A stretch of DNA of 64,000 nt from an uncultured Christensenellaceae bacterium (GTDB lineage Bacteria > Bacillota > Clostridia > Christensenellales > CAG-314): assembly GCA_910586905.1 (NCBI GenBank), contig CAJUIV010000007.1, forward strand, positions 9,815 through 73,814. Reading direction: 5' to 3'. Position 1 is the stretch's first letter; each line of letters opens with the position of its first letter. The notes beneath the pieces were generated by a model. It saw only the letters and a program-made list of their open reading frames with translations. It was not told the DNA's origin and made no database searches. This document shows positions 1 to 8,645 of this stretch, piece by piece. The position numbers were made by a program, and so were the translations under genes.

Positions 1-12
1 AAAAATTCCGAA

Positions 13-318
13 TCAATAAGTGCTGTTTGGCGTAATATCGTTTTCCTTTTGCGCAGTGTTCACTCCCGCTTTGCGTTTAAGATACAATTCGTATACTGTG
101 TTTGCGTTTACGCCGTCAAGCCTTCGGTTTCCTTTTATTACGCAACTTTCTTTGTGATTTTCAGCGTTTCTGACATAAACGTCGCGCCCGTCGGAGTAGA
201 CGTAAAACCATTTGGGTTTACGCTTTATTTTGGGCGCGGTTTTGACGTCGCGCGGTTTGTCCGTAAAAGTTGCTACTATTTCGTTCCAAACGTTTGCTAT
301 TGTACTTTTCTCCAACAT
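13..318 (-). CDS. Hypothetical protein, 101 aa
   Basis: I do not recognise the family. The product is basic, has no signal peptide or membrane segment, and has a coherent central stretch (KWFYVYSDGRDVYV) followed by a Cys and an Arg/Lys-rich end, which looks like a small nucleic-acid-binding or phage-like protein but is not assignable. I take the ATG at 318 rather than the TTG one codon earlier. A promoter-like TTGACA-N17-TATTAT on the minus strand ends only two bases before this ATG, so transcription from it would begin inside the first codons; the true start may be elsewhere. The overlapping plus-strand frame looks like a shadow. Confidence 0.55.
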   Translation of the reverse strand: MLEKSTIANVWNEIVATFTDKPRDVKTAPKIKRKPKWFYVYSDGRDVYVRNAENHKESCVIKGNRRLDGVNANTVYELYLKRKAGVNTAQKENDITPNSTY

Positions 319-397
319 CAATAATATATAATTTTTTTTTCTCTGTCAATAGTTATTGAAAAATTACTTAAAATATGAAAAAACTTTCGCATTTCGC

Positions 398-426
398 TTG
401 ACTTGCTCATATTGTAGTAGTAAAAT
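398..426 (+). promoter_or_regulatory. Sigma-A promoter of the feo operon
   Basis: TTGACT (398-403) and TAAAAT (421-426) are separated by 17 bases, with the first feoA-like gene starting 58 bases later. No Fur/DtxR box was recognised with confidence. Confidence 0.6.
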
Positions 427-483
427 AAATACGAAATTGAAATAAGTTTCATATTTTTATATATGATGCTAAAGGAGAAAATT

Positions 484-696
484 ATGCCGATTGTTTTAGC
501 TCCGCAAAATAAAGAATTGCAAATCATCAGGATAGCGGCGGATGACAAAACCAAAAAGCATTTGGAAAGTTTGGGAATCACAGCCAACGGCAACGTAACA
601 GTTCTTAGTTCTAGCGGCGGTAGCGTAGTATGCAAGATAAAGGACGGTCGTATTGCTTTGGACAGTAATTTGTCAACTAAAATTTTTGTAAGATAG
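484..696 (+). CDS. feoA: FeoA-domain protein (first copy)
   Basis: A 70-residue protein made of a single FeoA (SH3-like) domain, with the family pattern of a conserved LESLGIT segment, then a beta-rich half ending in a basic tail. FeoA proteins assist the FeoB ferrous iron transporter, probably by contacting its cytoplasmic domain. I start it at ATG 484 because AAAGGAG lies just upstream; an in-frame upstream ATG at 463 has no such site. It is the first gene of a four-gene operon with a second feoA-like gene, feoB and a small Cys-rich membrane protein. Two adjacent FeoA-domain genes are common in Clostridia. It is divergent from the second copy, so the two probably have distinct roles. Confidence 0.85.
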   Translation: MPIVLAPQNKELQIIRIAADDKTKKHLESLGITANGNVTVLSSSGGSVVCKIKDGRIALDSNLSTKIFVR

Positions 697-754
697 ATAT
701 TCGCGAATTTTCGCGTTGTATTTATAACCACTTTTAAGAAAAAAGGAGAAAGCT

Positions 755-1123
755 ATGGAAAAAACTCTTGACCAATTTGCAATAGGCGAAAGCGGCATTG
801 TAAAAATCGTCGTGGGCGAGGGCAAAATAAAACGCCGTCTGTTCGATATGGGCATAACGCCCGGCGCGGAAATTCTGCTCAGAAAAAAAGCGCCTTTGGG
901 CGACCCGATGGAAATAACCGTCCGCGGGTACGAATTGACGTTGCGCAAAACGGAAGCGGCGTGCGTTGGAATGAACGTTGCCGTTGAAACGGCTACGGTG
1001 GCAAAGGAGGGCGCTAAAAAATGCAACGTTTTGCATTGGCGGGCAATCCAAACTGCGGTAAAACAACGTTGTTTAACAGTCTTACCGGGTCTACCGCGCA
1101 CGTCGGTAACTGGCCCGGCGTAA
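755..1123 (+). CDS. feoA: FeoA-domain protein (second copy), frame overlapping feoB
   Basis: Residues 1 to about 78 form a normal FeoA domain (RLFDMGITPGAEI, then LGDPMEI and a final beta strand). The frame does not stop there: it runs 103 bases into feoB in another frame, adding about 35 residues without family resemblance and making the product 122 aa instead of the usual 75 to 80. At the feoB start the gene reads GCT AAA AAA TGC, and a one-base backward slip would enter the feoB frame and give a FeoA-FeoB fusion, an architecture known in other bacteria. The simpler reading is an extended tail with independent feoB initiation. AAAGGAG sits just before ATG 755. Confidence 0.85.
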   Translation: MEKTLDQFAIGESGIVKIVVGEGKIKRRLFDMGITPGAEILLRKKAPLGDPMEITVRGYELTLRKTEAACVGMNVAVETATVAKEGAKKCNVLHWRAIQTAVKQRCLTVLPGLPRTSVTGPA

Positions 1124-3348
1124 CGGTAGATAAACGCGACGGCGTTTATAAGAAGTGCGCCGAACCGATTTCCATCGTAGACCTGCCCGGTATATATTCG
1201 CTCTCGCCTTATACGCCCGAAGAAGTTATCGCCCGTAATTACCTATCGGACGAAAAACCCGACTGTGTTATAAATATAGTAGACGCAACCAACCTAGAGC
1301 GTAATTTATATCTTACGACGCAGATATTGGAAATGGACGTACCTATGGTTATCGCGCTCAATATGATGGACGCGGTGGAAAAAAACGGCGATAAAATAGA
1401 CGCAAACGAACTTGAAAAACGCCTGGGAATACCGGTTGTAAAAATTTCCGCGCTGCGCGAGCAGGGTTTGACTGAGCTTATGGACAAAGCTTATAACGAA
1501 AGTAAAAAACGGCGCTGCGGCGTAACGGTTCTGCAGGATTCCGAAATCGCGCATCTTATAGAGGACGTCAAAACGGCTCTTTCGGGAGAAAACGTTGCTA
1601 ATCCATTATTTCACGCCGTAAAGCTTGTTGAAAACGATGAGCTGGAAGTCGAGGCGCATAAAGAAGTTTTGGGCGTGGTAAATGCGTTTAAAGCGACTTT
1701 TAACGACAAGATTTTCGGAAACGATTTCGAAGCTCTTATCGCCGATGGACGTTATAAATACATATCCCGGCATTTCGCGCCTGTTTTGACGCGCAAAGAC
1801 AGAGCGAAGTTCGGTATGACCAAGTCGGACAAAGCGGATAAAGTTTTAACGCACAAAATATGGGGTATTCCTATCTTTCTGCTGATTCTGTTCGCAATAT
1901 TTCATTTAACCTTTTCGGAGGATTTTCTGTTCTTAGGCGCTATATTCAATTTGCCCTCATTGGAGGACTTCCCCAAATTCCTTGTCGAAGTCGACGGAGA
2001 AATGACGCTCGGTTACGGCGCCAGATGGTTGCAATGTATTTACGACGGAGGAGTGATGTCTCCCGGCGTGATAATAAACAATATTTGGAACAATATGATT
2101 GTAGGCGAATTGTTCGGTTGGATTCGCGGGTTAGTAGAAGAAAGCGGTATGCAGCCTTGGGCAATCGGTCTTATTAACGACGGCATGATAGAGGGCGTCG
2201 GCGCGGTGTTATCTTTCCTTCCTCCTATACTTGTGCTGTTTATGTTCTTTTCTATTCTAGAAGATTCGGGATATATGGCGCGTATCGCGTTTATTCTTGA
2301 CAGAATGTTCCGTCGCTTCGGTCTTTCCGGACGCGCGTTCATGCCTATGATAATGGGCTTCGGCTGTTCTGTTCCCGCAATGATAAACACCCGTACTCTT
2401 GCCGACGAAAAGGAACGTACTGCCACTATACGCGTTATTCCGTTCTTTTCATGCGGAGCAAAACTGCCTATTTTGACGGCTGTCGCAGGCGCAATGGTGG
2501 GCGCTTTCGGGGTTGGCAACGCAGATATTATCACTTTTGCGATGTACGTTTTGGGGATAGCCGCGGCTATTTTGAGCGTTTTGCTTATGCGCAGTACGTC
2601 TTTGAAAGGCGAAACTCCTCCGTTTATTATGGAATTGCCGGCGTATCACGCTCCTCAATTCAAAAATCTGATGTTGCATCTGTGGGATAAAACCAAACAC
2701 TTTGTCAAGAAAGCGTTTACTATAATTTTGGCTTCCACTATAGTGATATGGGTTCTTACTCACTTCAGTTTCGGTTGGCAGTATTTGGACGACGAGTTTA
2801 TCAACGAAAGTATATTGGCTAACGTCGCTATGCTCGTTCAGCCTGTATTTACTCCGTTGGGTTTCGGCAGTCAGCTCGGCGAATTCGGCTGGGTATTCGT
2901 TGTGGCGGCTATTTCCGGTCTTATTGCCAAGGAAAACGTTATCGGAACTTTTGCCACGCTGGCTTCCTGCCTTGCCGCAGGCGGACACATCGATATTAAC
3001 GGACTAGACATAATGGCGGAGAACGGCATCGACGCCGTCCGCGCTATGATAATGGCTAATCCGGCGATAACGGGAGCCGCTTTAGTTGCTTTTATAGCGT
3101 TTAATATGACTACGATACCGTGTTTCGCCGCGGTAGGTACCGCTAAAGCGGAATTGCAAAACAAAAAGCGTTTTAACTATACGCTGTTGTTTTGGGCGGC
3201 TGCTTCTTACGTAATAGGAGCTACGATTTATACGGTAGGCGCATGGTGGTGGACTTGCTTTATATGGGCGGTTATTGCTGCCGGAACGGTAACGTTTATT
3301 GTATTACGTAATAAAAAACTCGCTAAAAAGGAGTCTTTGACATTATGA
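1021..3348 (+). CDS. feoB: Ferrous iron transporter FeoB
   Basis: A 775-residue inner-membrane Fe(II) transporter. The N-terminal G domain has the P-loop GNPNCGKTT (residues 8-16) and the G3 motif DLPG (54-57), followed by a helical spacer. From about residue 280 there is the polytopic membrane region with the two duplicated gate domains, including the conserved FGCSVPA segment and the C-terminal gate near residue 690. Length is typical of the family. AAAGGAGG at 1003-1010 supports the ATG at 1021, so it is translated independently although the preceding feoA frame overlaps it. The stop overlaps the start of the following small gene (ATGA), so the two are translationally coupled. Confidence 0.97.
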   Translation: MQRFALAGNPNCGKTTLFNSLTGSTAHVGNWPGVTVDKRDGVYKKCAEPISIVDLPGIYSLSPYTPEEVIARNYLSDEKPDCVINIVDATNLERNLYLTTQILEMDVPMVIALNMMDAVEKNGDKIDANELEKRLGIPVVKISALREQGLTELMDKAYNESKKRRCGVTVLQDSEIAHLIEDVKTALSGENVANPLFHAVKLVENDELEVEAHKEVLGVVNAFKATFNDKIFGNDFEALIADGRYKYISRHFAPVLTRKDRAKFGMTKSDKADKVLTHKIWGIPIFLLILFAIFHLTFSEDFLFLGAIFNLPSLEDFPKFLVEVDGEMTLGYGARWLQCIYDGGVMSPGVIINNIWNNMIVGELFGWIRGLVEESGMQPWAIGLINDGMIEGVGAVLSFLPPILVLFMFFSILEDSGYMARIAFILDRMFRRFGLSGRAFMPMIMGFGCSVPAMINTRTLADEKERTATIRVIPFFSCGAKLPILTAVAGAMVGAFGVGNADIITFAMYVLGIAAAILSVLLMRSTSLKGETPPFIMELPAYHAPQFKNLMLHLWDKTKHFVKKAFTIILASTIVIWVLTHFSFGWQYLDDEFINESILANVAMLVQPVFTPLGFGSQLGEFGWVFVVAAISGLIAKENVIGTFATLASCLAAGGHIDINGLDIMAENGIDAVRAMIMANPAITGAALVAFIAFNMTTIPCFAAVGTAKAELQNKKRFNYTLLFWAAASYVIGATIYTVGAWWWTCFIWAVIAAGTVTFIVLRNKKLAKKESLTL

Positions 3349-3545
3349 TTGAATTACTTGCGCAAGCCGTTTGGGGCGTCGGAGAAACTGTTTTGGTCAT
3401 TGCGTGCGTATTGTTCGTGGCAGCCGTAACCGTAATCTCGATAATTAACAAGAAAAAGGGCAAATCGTCTTGCGATTGTAAAAACTGTTCGCATTGTTCG
3501 GTGCGGTGTTCCTCTAAAAAAAGTAAAAGCACAAAAAACAAATAA
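3345..3545 (+). CDS. FeoB-associated Cys-rich membrane protein
   Basis: A 66-residue protein with one N-terminal membrane helix (about residues 4-34), then a short Lys-rich segment and a cysteine cluster (CDCKNCSHCSVRC) with a basic tail. Small Cys-rich single-pass proteins following feoB are a recurring Clostridia arrangement and probably assist or sense iron at the membrane; no biochemical role is firmly established. It overlaps the feoB stop by four bases and is followed by a strong terminator, so it is the last gene of the operon. Confidence 0.85.
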   Translation: MIELLAQAVWGVGETVLVIACVLFVAAVTVISIINKKKGKSSCDCKNCSHCSVRCSSKKSKSTKNK

Positions 3546-3550
3546 AAAAC

Positions 3551-3589
3551 TGCGTAATCCGAAATCGATTTTCGGGTTACGCAATTTTT
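3551..3589 (+). terminator. Intrinsic terminator of the feo operon
   Basis: A stem of about 13 base pairs (TGCGTAATCCGAAA against TTTCGGGTTACGCA, one wobble) is followed by a T-rich run. Confidence 0.85.
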
Positions 3590-3771
3590 AAATGCACAAG
3601 TCTTTGAGCCGACGGTTTGATACTCTCTTTTCGATTCGAACGGTTTTAAGAAAGTATCGCCGAATATAGCAGAACATAAATATAGTTATATAAGCGTTCG
3701 CGTTCGTTAAATTTTTACGTAGAATATCTATCAAACTTTGACAAAAATTGTAATAAAATAAAGACTATTCA

Positions 3772-3801
3772 TTGACAAATCGGCGTTTAATAATATATAA
3801 T
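3772..3801 (+). promoter_or_regulatory. Promoter of the surface protein gene
   Basis: TTGACA (3772-3777) and TATAAT (3796-3801) are separated by 18 bases, leaving a leader of about 85 bases before ATG 3893. The rest of the 3590-3892 gap is AT-rich with no other feature I can support. Confidence 0.6.
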
Positions 3802-3892
3802 TACTAAAGTATTATGTATTCTTATACCTTTTGTACTATTATCGTGTAGCATTACATAATTTTTAGCGAAAATGATTTGGAGGAAAATACGT

Positions 3893-6028
3893 ATGAATCA
3901 AAAACTACGTACGGCGCGTAACGGTGCGGCGTTTATGCTCGCCATACTTGGTATCGTATGTTTGTCTTTGGGTTTGTTGTTTACTTCTGCTGACTTGTCG
4001 TTTGCCAACGAACGCGAAAGCGTTTTAGACGAAAAAGACGCCAACGGCGCGAGTTTGTGGCTTGCTACTTATGAAACTGTCGATGAAAAAGGAGATAGCG
4101 TAGTAGTATCAGAACCGTTGCTTGACGGAGACAAAGTTACTTACGTCGATAACGGAGTCGTTAAAAGCGGCACGGCGGAAGAGCAGTGCGTGTACGTTGC
4201 GTATCGCGGCAGAGATATAACCATAAAAATAAATCCTTTGTACGAAGTAGACGGAACGCCTATTTCCGAATTGTACGGTTTGGGTAACAATATTTATTAT
4301 TTCGAAGGTACGGAAATCAATTCCAACGTTTCCAACGGTACAATCGGCGGAGAGGTTAACGTAACTACTTACGCTTGGCTTACCCCCGTTGCGGGCGGAG
4401 AAGTCGTTCCCATTCAAAAGGATTGGAAAATAGTACCTCTTTCCAACGGTATTCGCGAACGCGCAGGCGATCAAAACGCCGTAAGCGAAAATTATTTAAA
4501 CGATTATACTTTCGGAGCCGTATCTAATAATATCGAATTACGTCCCGAACACGGAAATACGGTTATATACTCGTTTATAAACAGTGAAACGTCCGAAGTA
4601 GTTAACCGTTTTGCAATGTCTTACAATGCCGAAGGTACTTCGATAAAATATTTGTACGTCGAAGAAAACGACGGTGAACTCGCAGTCGGAACAAGCAGCA
4701 TTTTAATGCCGGACGACTTGGGCAGTCAAACGTATTTGAATTATGCTCTCCAGCGTTTGCCCGTAGGTAAATATACGTTGCAAGTTACTACTCCCGCTTA
4801 CCAAGACGAGGATGCTGCGAAGCATATTCATTGGTGGGATAATGACGGCGGAGAAATGAGCGATAACGGTACGTATTATGCCGCTACCACCGTAAGTTTG
4901 AGTTTTCAAGTCGGCGCGCGTTTATTATCGAATAACGGCGCGTTGGCAGGAGAATTCTCTTTCGAGCTTAGTCAAGGAGCGGTAAACTACAACGGTAATG
5001 AAAATAATACGCCTTCCGTTAAACTCTCTTTAAACGGGATGGTTCTTGCAGAAGGCGTCGACTATCAATTATATTCTCCTCAAAAGAACGTAGGTCTTGC
5101 AGATTTACAGATTTCCGGTATCGGCAGTATTTCGGGAGAAGTGGTATTCTCCGACGCGTTCGAAATTATTCCCGCTACGAACACTTGGCAAACTTTGCCT
5201 AGCATAATGCAATGGGCGTTCGGAACTTTCGACAGAGAAGTCCACTTGATTTCGGGATATCCCATGTTGTTGGACGAATCCGACGATTTGCATTTTGCCG
5301 TAACGTACGACGCTTTCGGAACACAGCCCGTTATAGGTCTTTCGGATATCACTTTGGAAAGCGGTTTGGTAAACGAATCTATCGCTTCGTTGCTTTCTAA
5401 ACTTCCGGTTGGTTCCTACTATTTGGTTGCGTCTGTAGAAGGCGGCGCGAATTACGAATCGATAGAACCGTTAACCGTACCGTTTACCGTATTTAAAGGC
5501 AACAACTCGTGGGATGAAAATCCTTCGATTGAAACTTGGATAAAGGGTAAATACGACCCAGAGGTCAACGTTGTTGCGGGTAAATCTCATTTCGGCGTAG
5601 CCAATATAGTTATAACGGATGAAAACGGAAACGTTGTGTACGATTCGAAAAGAGAAATAAACAAGCTTGGCGAAATCGGCGTAGGTATGTATATTTTAAC
5701 CGCAAGCGTTGCGGAAACAGCCGATTATTACGGACTCAGCGAAACTATAGTATTTAACGTATTTCCCAACGGACTTCCTTGGTGGGCGGTAGTTATTATC
5801 GTAGTAGGATCTTTGGGAATAGTAGCGATGGTATTTGGAATTCTTCACGAAAAGGGAGTTCTTCAAATGCTTACCGGAAAAGTTATTATCGCAATGCGTA
5901 CCAAAGCGAACGTCGACGCTACTATTGCGGCGGTAAGAGCTAACAGAAAAGCCAGAGAAGCTGCGGAATCAATCGCGGAGGCAAAAGCCCGCGAAGAAGC
6001 CGAAGAAAAGGCTAAGCAAAAGAAATAA
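3893..6028 (+). CDS. Membrane-anchored surface protein with repeat domains
   Basis: A 711-residue exported protein of unknown function. Residues 1 to about 40 are a signal peptide. The ectodomain is beta-rich and ends in two related units, near residues 430 and 537, that each begin with N-x-W followed by P-S-I and a second Trp and Gly; a further incomplete copy may lie upstream. One transmembrane helix (about 630-655, PWWAVVIIVVGSLGIV) is followed by a cytoplasmic tail of about 55 residues rich in Ala, Glu, Lys and Arg that should be helical. There is no LPXTG motif. I chose ATG 3893 because GGAGG precedes it; an ATG at 3872 lacks one. The next gene encodes a short coiled coil that might contact the tail. 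Confidence 0.85.
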   Translation: MNQKLRTARNGAAFMLAILGIVCLSLGLLFTSADLSFANERESVLDEKDANGASLWLATYETVDEKGDSVVVSEPLLDGDKVTYVDNGVVKSGTAEEQCVYVAYRGRDITIKINPLYEVDGTPISELYGLGNNIYYFEGTEINSNVSNGTIGGEVNVTTYAWLTPVAGGEVVPIQKDWKIVPLSNGIRERAGDQNAVSENYLNDYTFGAVSNNIELRPEHGNTVIYSFINSETSEVVNRFAMSYNAEGTSIKYLYVEENDGELAVGTSSILMPDDLGSQTYLNYALQRLPVGKYTLQVTTPAYQDEDAAKHIHWWDNDGGEMSDNGTYYAATTVSLSFQVGARLLSNNGALAGEFSFELSQGAVNYNGNENNTPSVKLSLNGMVLAEGVDYQLYSPQKNVGLADLQISGIGSISGEVVFSDAFEIIPATNTWQTLPSIMQWAFGTFDREVHLISGYPMLLDESDDLHFAVTYDAFGTQPVIGLSDITLESGLVNESIASLLSKLPVGSYYLVASVEGGANYESIEPLTVPFTVFKGNNSWDENPSIETWIKGKYDPEVNVVAGKSHFGVANIVITDENGNVVYDSKREINKLGEIGVGMYILTASVAETADYYGLSETIVFNVFPNGLPWWAVVIIVVGSLGIVAMVFGILHEKGVLQMLTGKVIIAMRTKANVDATIAAVRANRKAREAAESIAEAKAREEAEEKAKQKK

Positions 6029-6066
6029 TTTTAAAAATCTATTATAAATTAAAAGGAGTTCGAATT

Positions 6067-6294
6067 ATGTCGCAAAGAAGTAAACTTGCAAAAGAGATAC
6101 ACATTTTAGAAGAAGAAATCAAACTTTTGGAAATCAAACGTTCGCGTTCGCAAGCGAGTCTGATTGAAGCTCTTATCAGCCGTAAAGACCCCGACCCTAC
6201 CGACGCGGAGTTTTTTAGAATGTTTACCGCCGAAATCGAAGTGAAACGTGAAAATTTACAAAATTTAACGCGTCAGCTTGAGAATTTAGTTTAG
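6067..6294 (+). CDS. Small coiled-coil protein, 75 aa
   Basis: A soluble, charged, almost entirely helical protein. Residues 5-30 and 48-75 have heptad-like spacing of Leu and Ile, separated by a Pro-containing turn (KDPDPTD), so it should form a helical hairpin or antiparallel coiled coil. No known family is recognised. AAAAGGAG precedes the ATG. It lies 38 bases after the surface-protein gene and before a terminator, so the two form a transcription unit; an interaction with the charged cytoplasmic tail of the surface protein is conceivable but is only inference. Confidence 0.75.
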   Translation: MSQRSKLAKEIHILEEEIKLLEIKRSRSQASLIEALISRKDPDPTDAEFFRMFTAEIEVKRENLQNLTRQLENLV

Positions 6295-6303
6295 TATCAT
6301 TAT

Positions 6304-6343
6304 AATGAAAAAACGTTCTGTGGTATAGCAGGACGTTTTTTCG
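6304..6343 (+). terminator. Intrinsic terminator
   Basis: A hairpin with arms AACGTTCTG and CAGGACGTT (one wobble) is followed by six Ts, closing the surface-protein and coiled-coil unit. Confidence 0.8.
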
Positions 6344-6362
6344 TCAACGGCGAAATAGCGGA

Positions 6363-7091
6363 GTGAAATTGAAATCTTTTATGTGGAACCCGTGGCACGG
6401 CTGTCATAAGTGCAGCGCAGGGTGTTTAAATTGTTACGTGTACTATTTGGACGGCGCACGCGATAAGGACGCGAGATTGGTTACTCGGTCCAAAACTAAT
6501 TTTAATTTACCTTTAAAGAAGGACAGAACGGGTAGTTACGTCGTTCCGTCCGGAGTTGAATTACCGGTATGCTTTACCAGTGATTTTTTTATAGAAGAAG
6601 CCGACGGATGGCGCGGCGAAGCTTGGGAGATAATGGCTAAGCGCCCCGACGTAAATTTCCTGATATGTACAAAGCGTATCGAACGTGCGGCGAGCCGTAT
6701 CCCCGAAAACTGGGGAAGCGGATACGATAACGTTACCGTAGCAGTTTCGTGCGAAAACAATCAAGCGGCGGAAAAACGTCTGCCGGTATTTGCGAAATTT
6801 AACGCAAAACGTAAATATATTTTTGTTGCGCCTATTTTGGAATACGTCGATTTAAAACCTTATTTCCGGGCAGGTAAATTCGATATGGTTTCCGTCGGCG
6901 GCGAATCGTACGCAAACGCGCGCGAATGTAATTTCGATTGGGTCAAGCTTATCAAAAAGGATTGCGATTTGTTTAACGTCAAATTCGATTTTCACCAAAC
7001 GGGTTCCAACTTTGTAAAGGACGGCAAACGTTACCGTTTAAAGCATCGTGATGAGTATTTGCAAGCGAAAAAAGGTATGCTTTATCTTTAA
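6363..7091 (+). CDS. DUF5131 (Gp37/Gp68-type) family protein
   Basis: A protein of about 240 residues beginning near the family signature WNPWHGC, followed by a CxxxCxxC cluster (CSAGCLNC, residues 17-24) as in phage Gp37/Gp68-like proteins, which resemble radical-SAM TIM-barrel enzymes. The activity of the family is not established. Later family features are seen, including FLICTKR, the VSCENN region and VSVGGES. There is no strong start: GTG 6363 opens the frame, but TTG 6369 sits five bases after GGAG and ATG 6381 is also possible. It is a single gene, and no phage genes surround it. Confidence 0.8.
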   Translation: MKLKSFMWNPWHGCHKCSAGCLNCYVYYLDGARDKDARLVTRSKTNFNLPLKKDRTGSYVVPSGVELPVCFTSDFFIEEADGWRGEAWEIMAKRPDVNFLICTKRIERAASRIPENWGSGYDNVTVAVSCENNQAAEKRLPVFAKFNAKRKYIFVAPILEYVDLKPYFRAGKFDMVSVGGESYANARECNFDWVKLIKKDCDLFNVKFDFHQTGSNFVKDGKRYRLKHRDEYLQAKKGMLYL

Positions 7092-7267
7092 GAATACATT
7101 TTGACGTTGTATCCCGAATAAACGCAATATTTTGTTTTTACGGTGTTTTGCGGCGCAGTAACCGAAGCTTTGCAATTTAGTAGTATGACGGTTTAGTGAG
7201 TGGTTGAGTCGAGTTATTACAAATCAACGACTTTACAATAAAATAAAACGTATTAGTTCGACTAAGC

Positions 7268-7310
7268 AAAATAAAACCCGCAGGATATAATTTCGAGCGG
7301 GTTTATTGCT
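7268..7310 (-). terminator. Intrinsic terminator of the DUF308 gene
   Basis: Arms AAACCCGC and GCGGGTTT enclose a 15-base loop. Read on the minus strand the stem is followed by TTTTATTTT. The preceding 7092-7267 stretch contains nothing I can name. Confidence 0.7.
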
Positions 7311-7327
7311 ATTGGATTTTCGGGCGA

Positions 7328-7801
7328 TTACGCCAGTTTTTCTCCGAACAGCGCAAGTATTCCGTTGATGATAAATATAACGCCTACGATAATACAGATT
7401 ATATCGCCTATTGCAAACGGAGCAACGCAGAGTATTATTCCTACTACGATAGTTACTATAGCGTTTATCAAATCTATCGTACCCTTTTTCTCTTTGATGT
7501 TGTTTATCAAATCCAAAACGCCTTTAAGCGTAATCAATATACCGAAAACAAGCAGAACTATTGTTCCGATAGTCCAACCGAGTACGAGTATCACAACTCC
7601 GATAGTAATTTCGATTATTCCCTTTGCGATGTTATCGCGGTTTTTTATTACGTCGTATACTCCGTACGCTATAAACAGTATTCCTATAACAGTCATTAAA
7701 ATATTCAGCAAGCCTGTGCGTAATGCGCAAAGAAGTATGCCTATTACCAAATACAATATGCAGGTTATAACGTTGTTCGTTGTTAAATTGAGTTTTTTCA
7801 T
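7328..7801 (-). CDS. DUF308 / HdeD-like membrane protein
   Basis: A 157-residue integral membrane protein with six predicted helices arranged as three similar pairs, each ending in a VIGILFI(A/N)G-type segment, which is the pattern of the DUF308 (HdeD) family. Members have been linked to acid resistance in enterobacteria, but the function in Firmicutes is unknown. The gene stands alone: promoter TTGACA-N17-TATATT upstream, GGGAG before the ATG and a terminator behind. Confidence 0.85.
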   Translation of the reverse strand: MKKLNLTTNNVITCILYLVIGILLCALRTGLLNILMTVIGILFIAYGVYDVIKNRDNIAKGIIEITIGVVILVLGWTIGTIVLLVFGILITLKGVLDLINNIKEKKGTIDLINAIVTIVVGIILCVAPFAIGDIICIIVGVIFIINGILALFGEKLA

Positions 7802-7861
7802 AAAAATATTGTCTCCCGTATAATAATATGATAAAAATCGGATGTGCTCTAACGTTGAATA

Positions 7862-7890
7862 AATATAGCATATTGAAAAATCTCTGTCAA
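7862..7890 (-). promoter_or_regulatory. Promoter of the DUF308 gene
   Basis: On the minus strand TTGACA (7890-7885) and TATATT (7867-7862) are spaced 17 bases. Confidence 0.65.
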
Positions 7891-8022
7891 TACGCTGCGG
7901 TATATACGGAGAATTATTTTACGTAATTGTTTAATGCTTGTTTATTAGTACGTTTTTACGGTTATACAATAAAAGCTTGTCCGGTAACGCGAACTCCCCA
8001 TAGGGACAAATCATACGATTGT

Positions 8023-8058
8023 AAAAAGTTCTCAAACAATTTGTTCGAGAACTTTTTA
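8023..8058 (-). terminator. Intrinsic terminator of the small lipoprotein gene
   Basis: A near-perfect stem (AAAAAGTTCTC against GAGAACTTTTT) whose minus-strand 3' arm ends in five Ts. It sits just beyond the lipoprotein stop and could work in both directions. Confidence 0.75.
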
Positions 8059-8090
8059 AATACGAATTATTTATAAACATAAATTGAGAT

Positions 8091-8576
8091 TTAGTCGTTG
8101 CTATCGATGTGCGGCTCGTCAAATAATATTTTCAAGTCTATGTCTTTGCAATCGAATCCGACAATCTTCAATCGGTTTAATCCGCTTGTTAAAGAAACGG
8201 TTTTTGTCGCCGTTTGCTCATTGGAATCGTTTTGCGAGCATTCTATCAAAACGTTAACGTTATTATTGCAATCAATATATACGACTTTCGCGCTGCCGCT
8301 TGAAATACTCAAATCAAGCTGTATTTCTATTTCTGCACTCTTTTCGAGAGTTTTATTCCAAAGAGTTTGCCGTCCGTTGAATTTTGAAACCGTCAGAGAG
8401 TATCCGCCGTCTATGGGGTTAAAAACCGAATTGTCTTTTGCATAACGATCTTCGATTTGCGCTATTTTTTCGGCGTTATTATATTCTTGTTTTGCAAATT
8501 CATTTCCGCAGCCCGTCAAGCCTATTGTTACGCACACAAGTAGGTAAATCAAAACTATTATAATATTTTTTTTCAT
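8091..8576 (-). CDS. Small secreted lipoprotein, 161 aa
   Basis: The N-terminus is a lipoprotein signal peptide with lipobox LTGC (lipidated Cys 23). The mature part, about 138 residues, is polar and beta-rich, without recognised catalytic motifs; the second half alternates strands and short turns as in small beta-sandwich domains. Its layout (lipobox, short acidic linker, VSKFNGxxTL segment, beta half) resembles another lipoprotein in this window at 35259-35732 (VKKFSGVKTL), suggesting a paralogous family. The gene stands alone, with a clear promoter and terminator. Function unknown; carbohydrate or protein binding at the cell surface is possible. Confidence 0.75.
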   Translation of the reverse strand: MKKNIIIVLIYLLVCVTIGLTGCGNEFAKQEYNNAEKIAQIEDRYAKDNSVFNPIDGGYSLTVSKFNGRQTLWNKTLEKSAEIEIQLDLSISSGSAKVVYIDCNNNVNVLIECSQNDSNEQTATKTVSLTSGLNRLKIVGFDCKDIDLKILFDEPHIDSND

Positions 8577-8616
8577 TTTATCTACTCTCCGTTAAATTAC
8601 TGTTTATCGTGCAATC

Positions 8617-8645
8617 ATTATATAACGAAATATGAAAGAACGCAA
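8617..8645 (-). promoter_or_regulatory. Promoter of the small lipoprotein gene
   Basis: On the minus strand TTGCGT (8645-8640), 17 bases, then TATAAT (8622-8617). Confidence 0.65.

Noticed and set aside
49..324. Plus-strand frame opposite the first hypothetical gene
   Set aside because: Unusual composition rich in Phe, Val and Cys, no ribosome binding site, and fully antisense to a more protein-like minus-strand frame.
6363..7091. Phage gene cluster around the DUF5131 protein
   Set aside because: Neighbours are ordinary chromosomal genes; the family also occurs on chromosomes.
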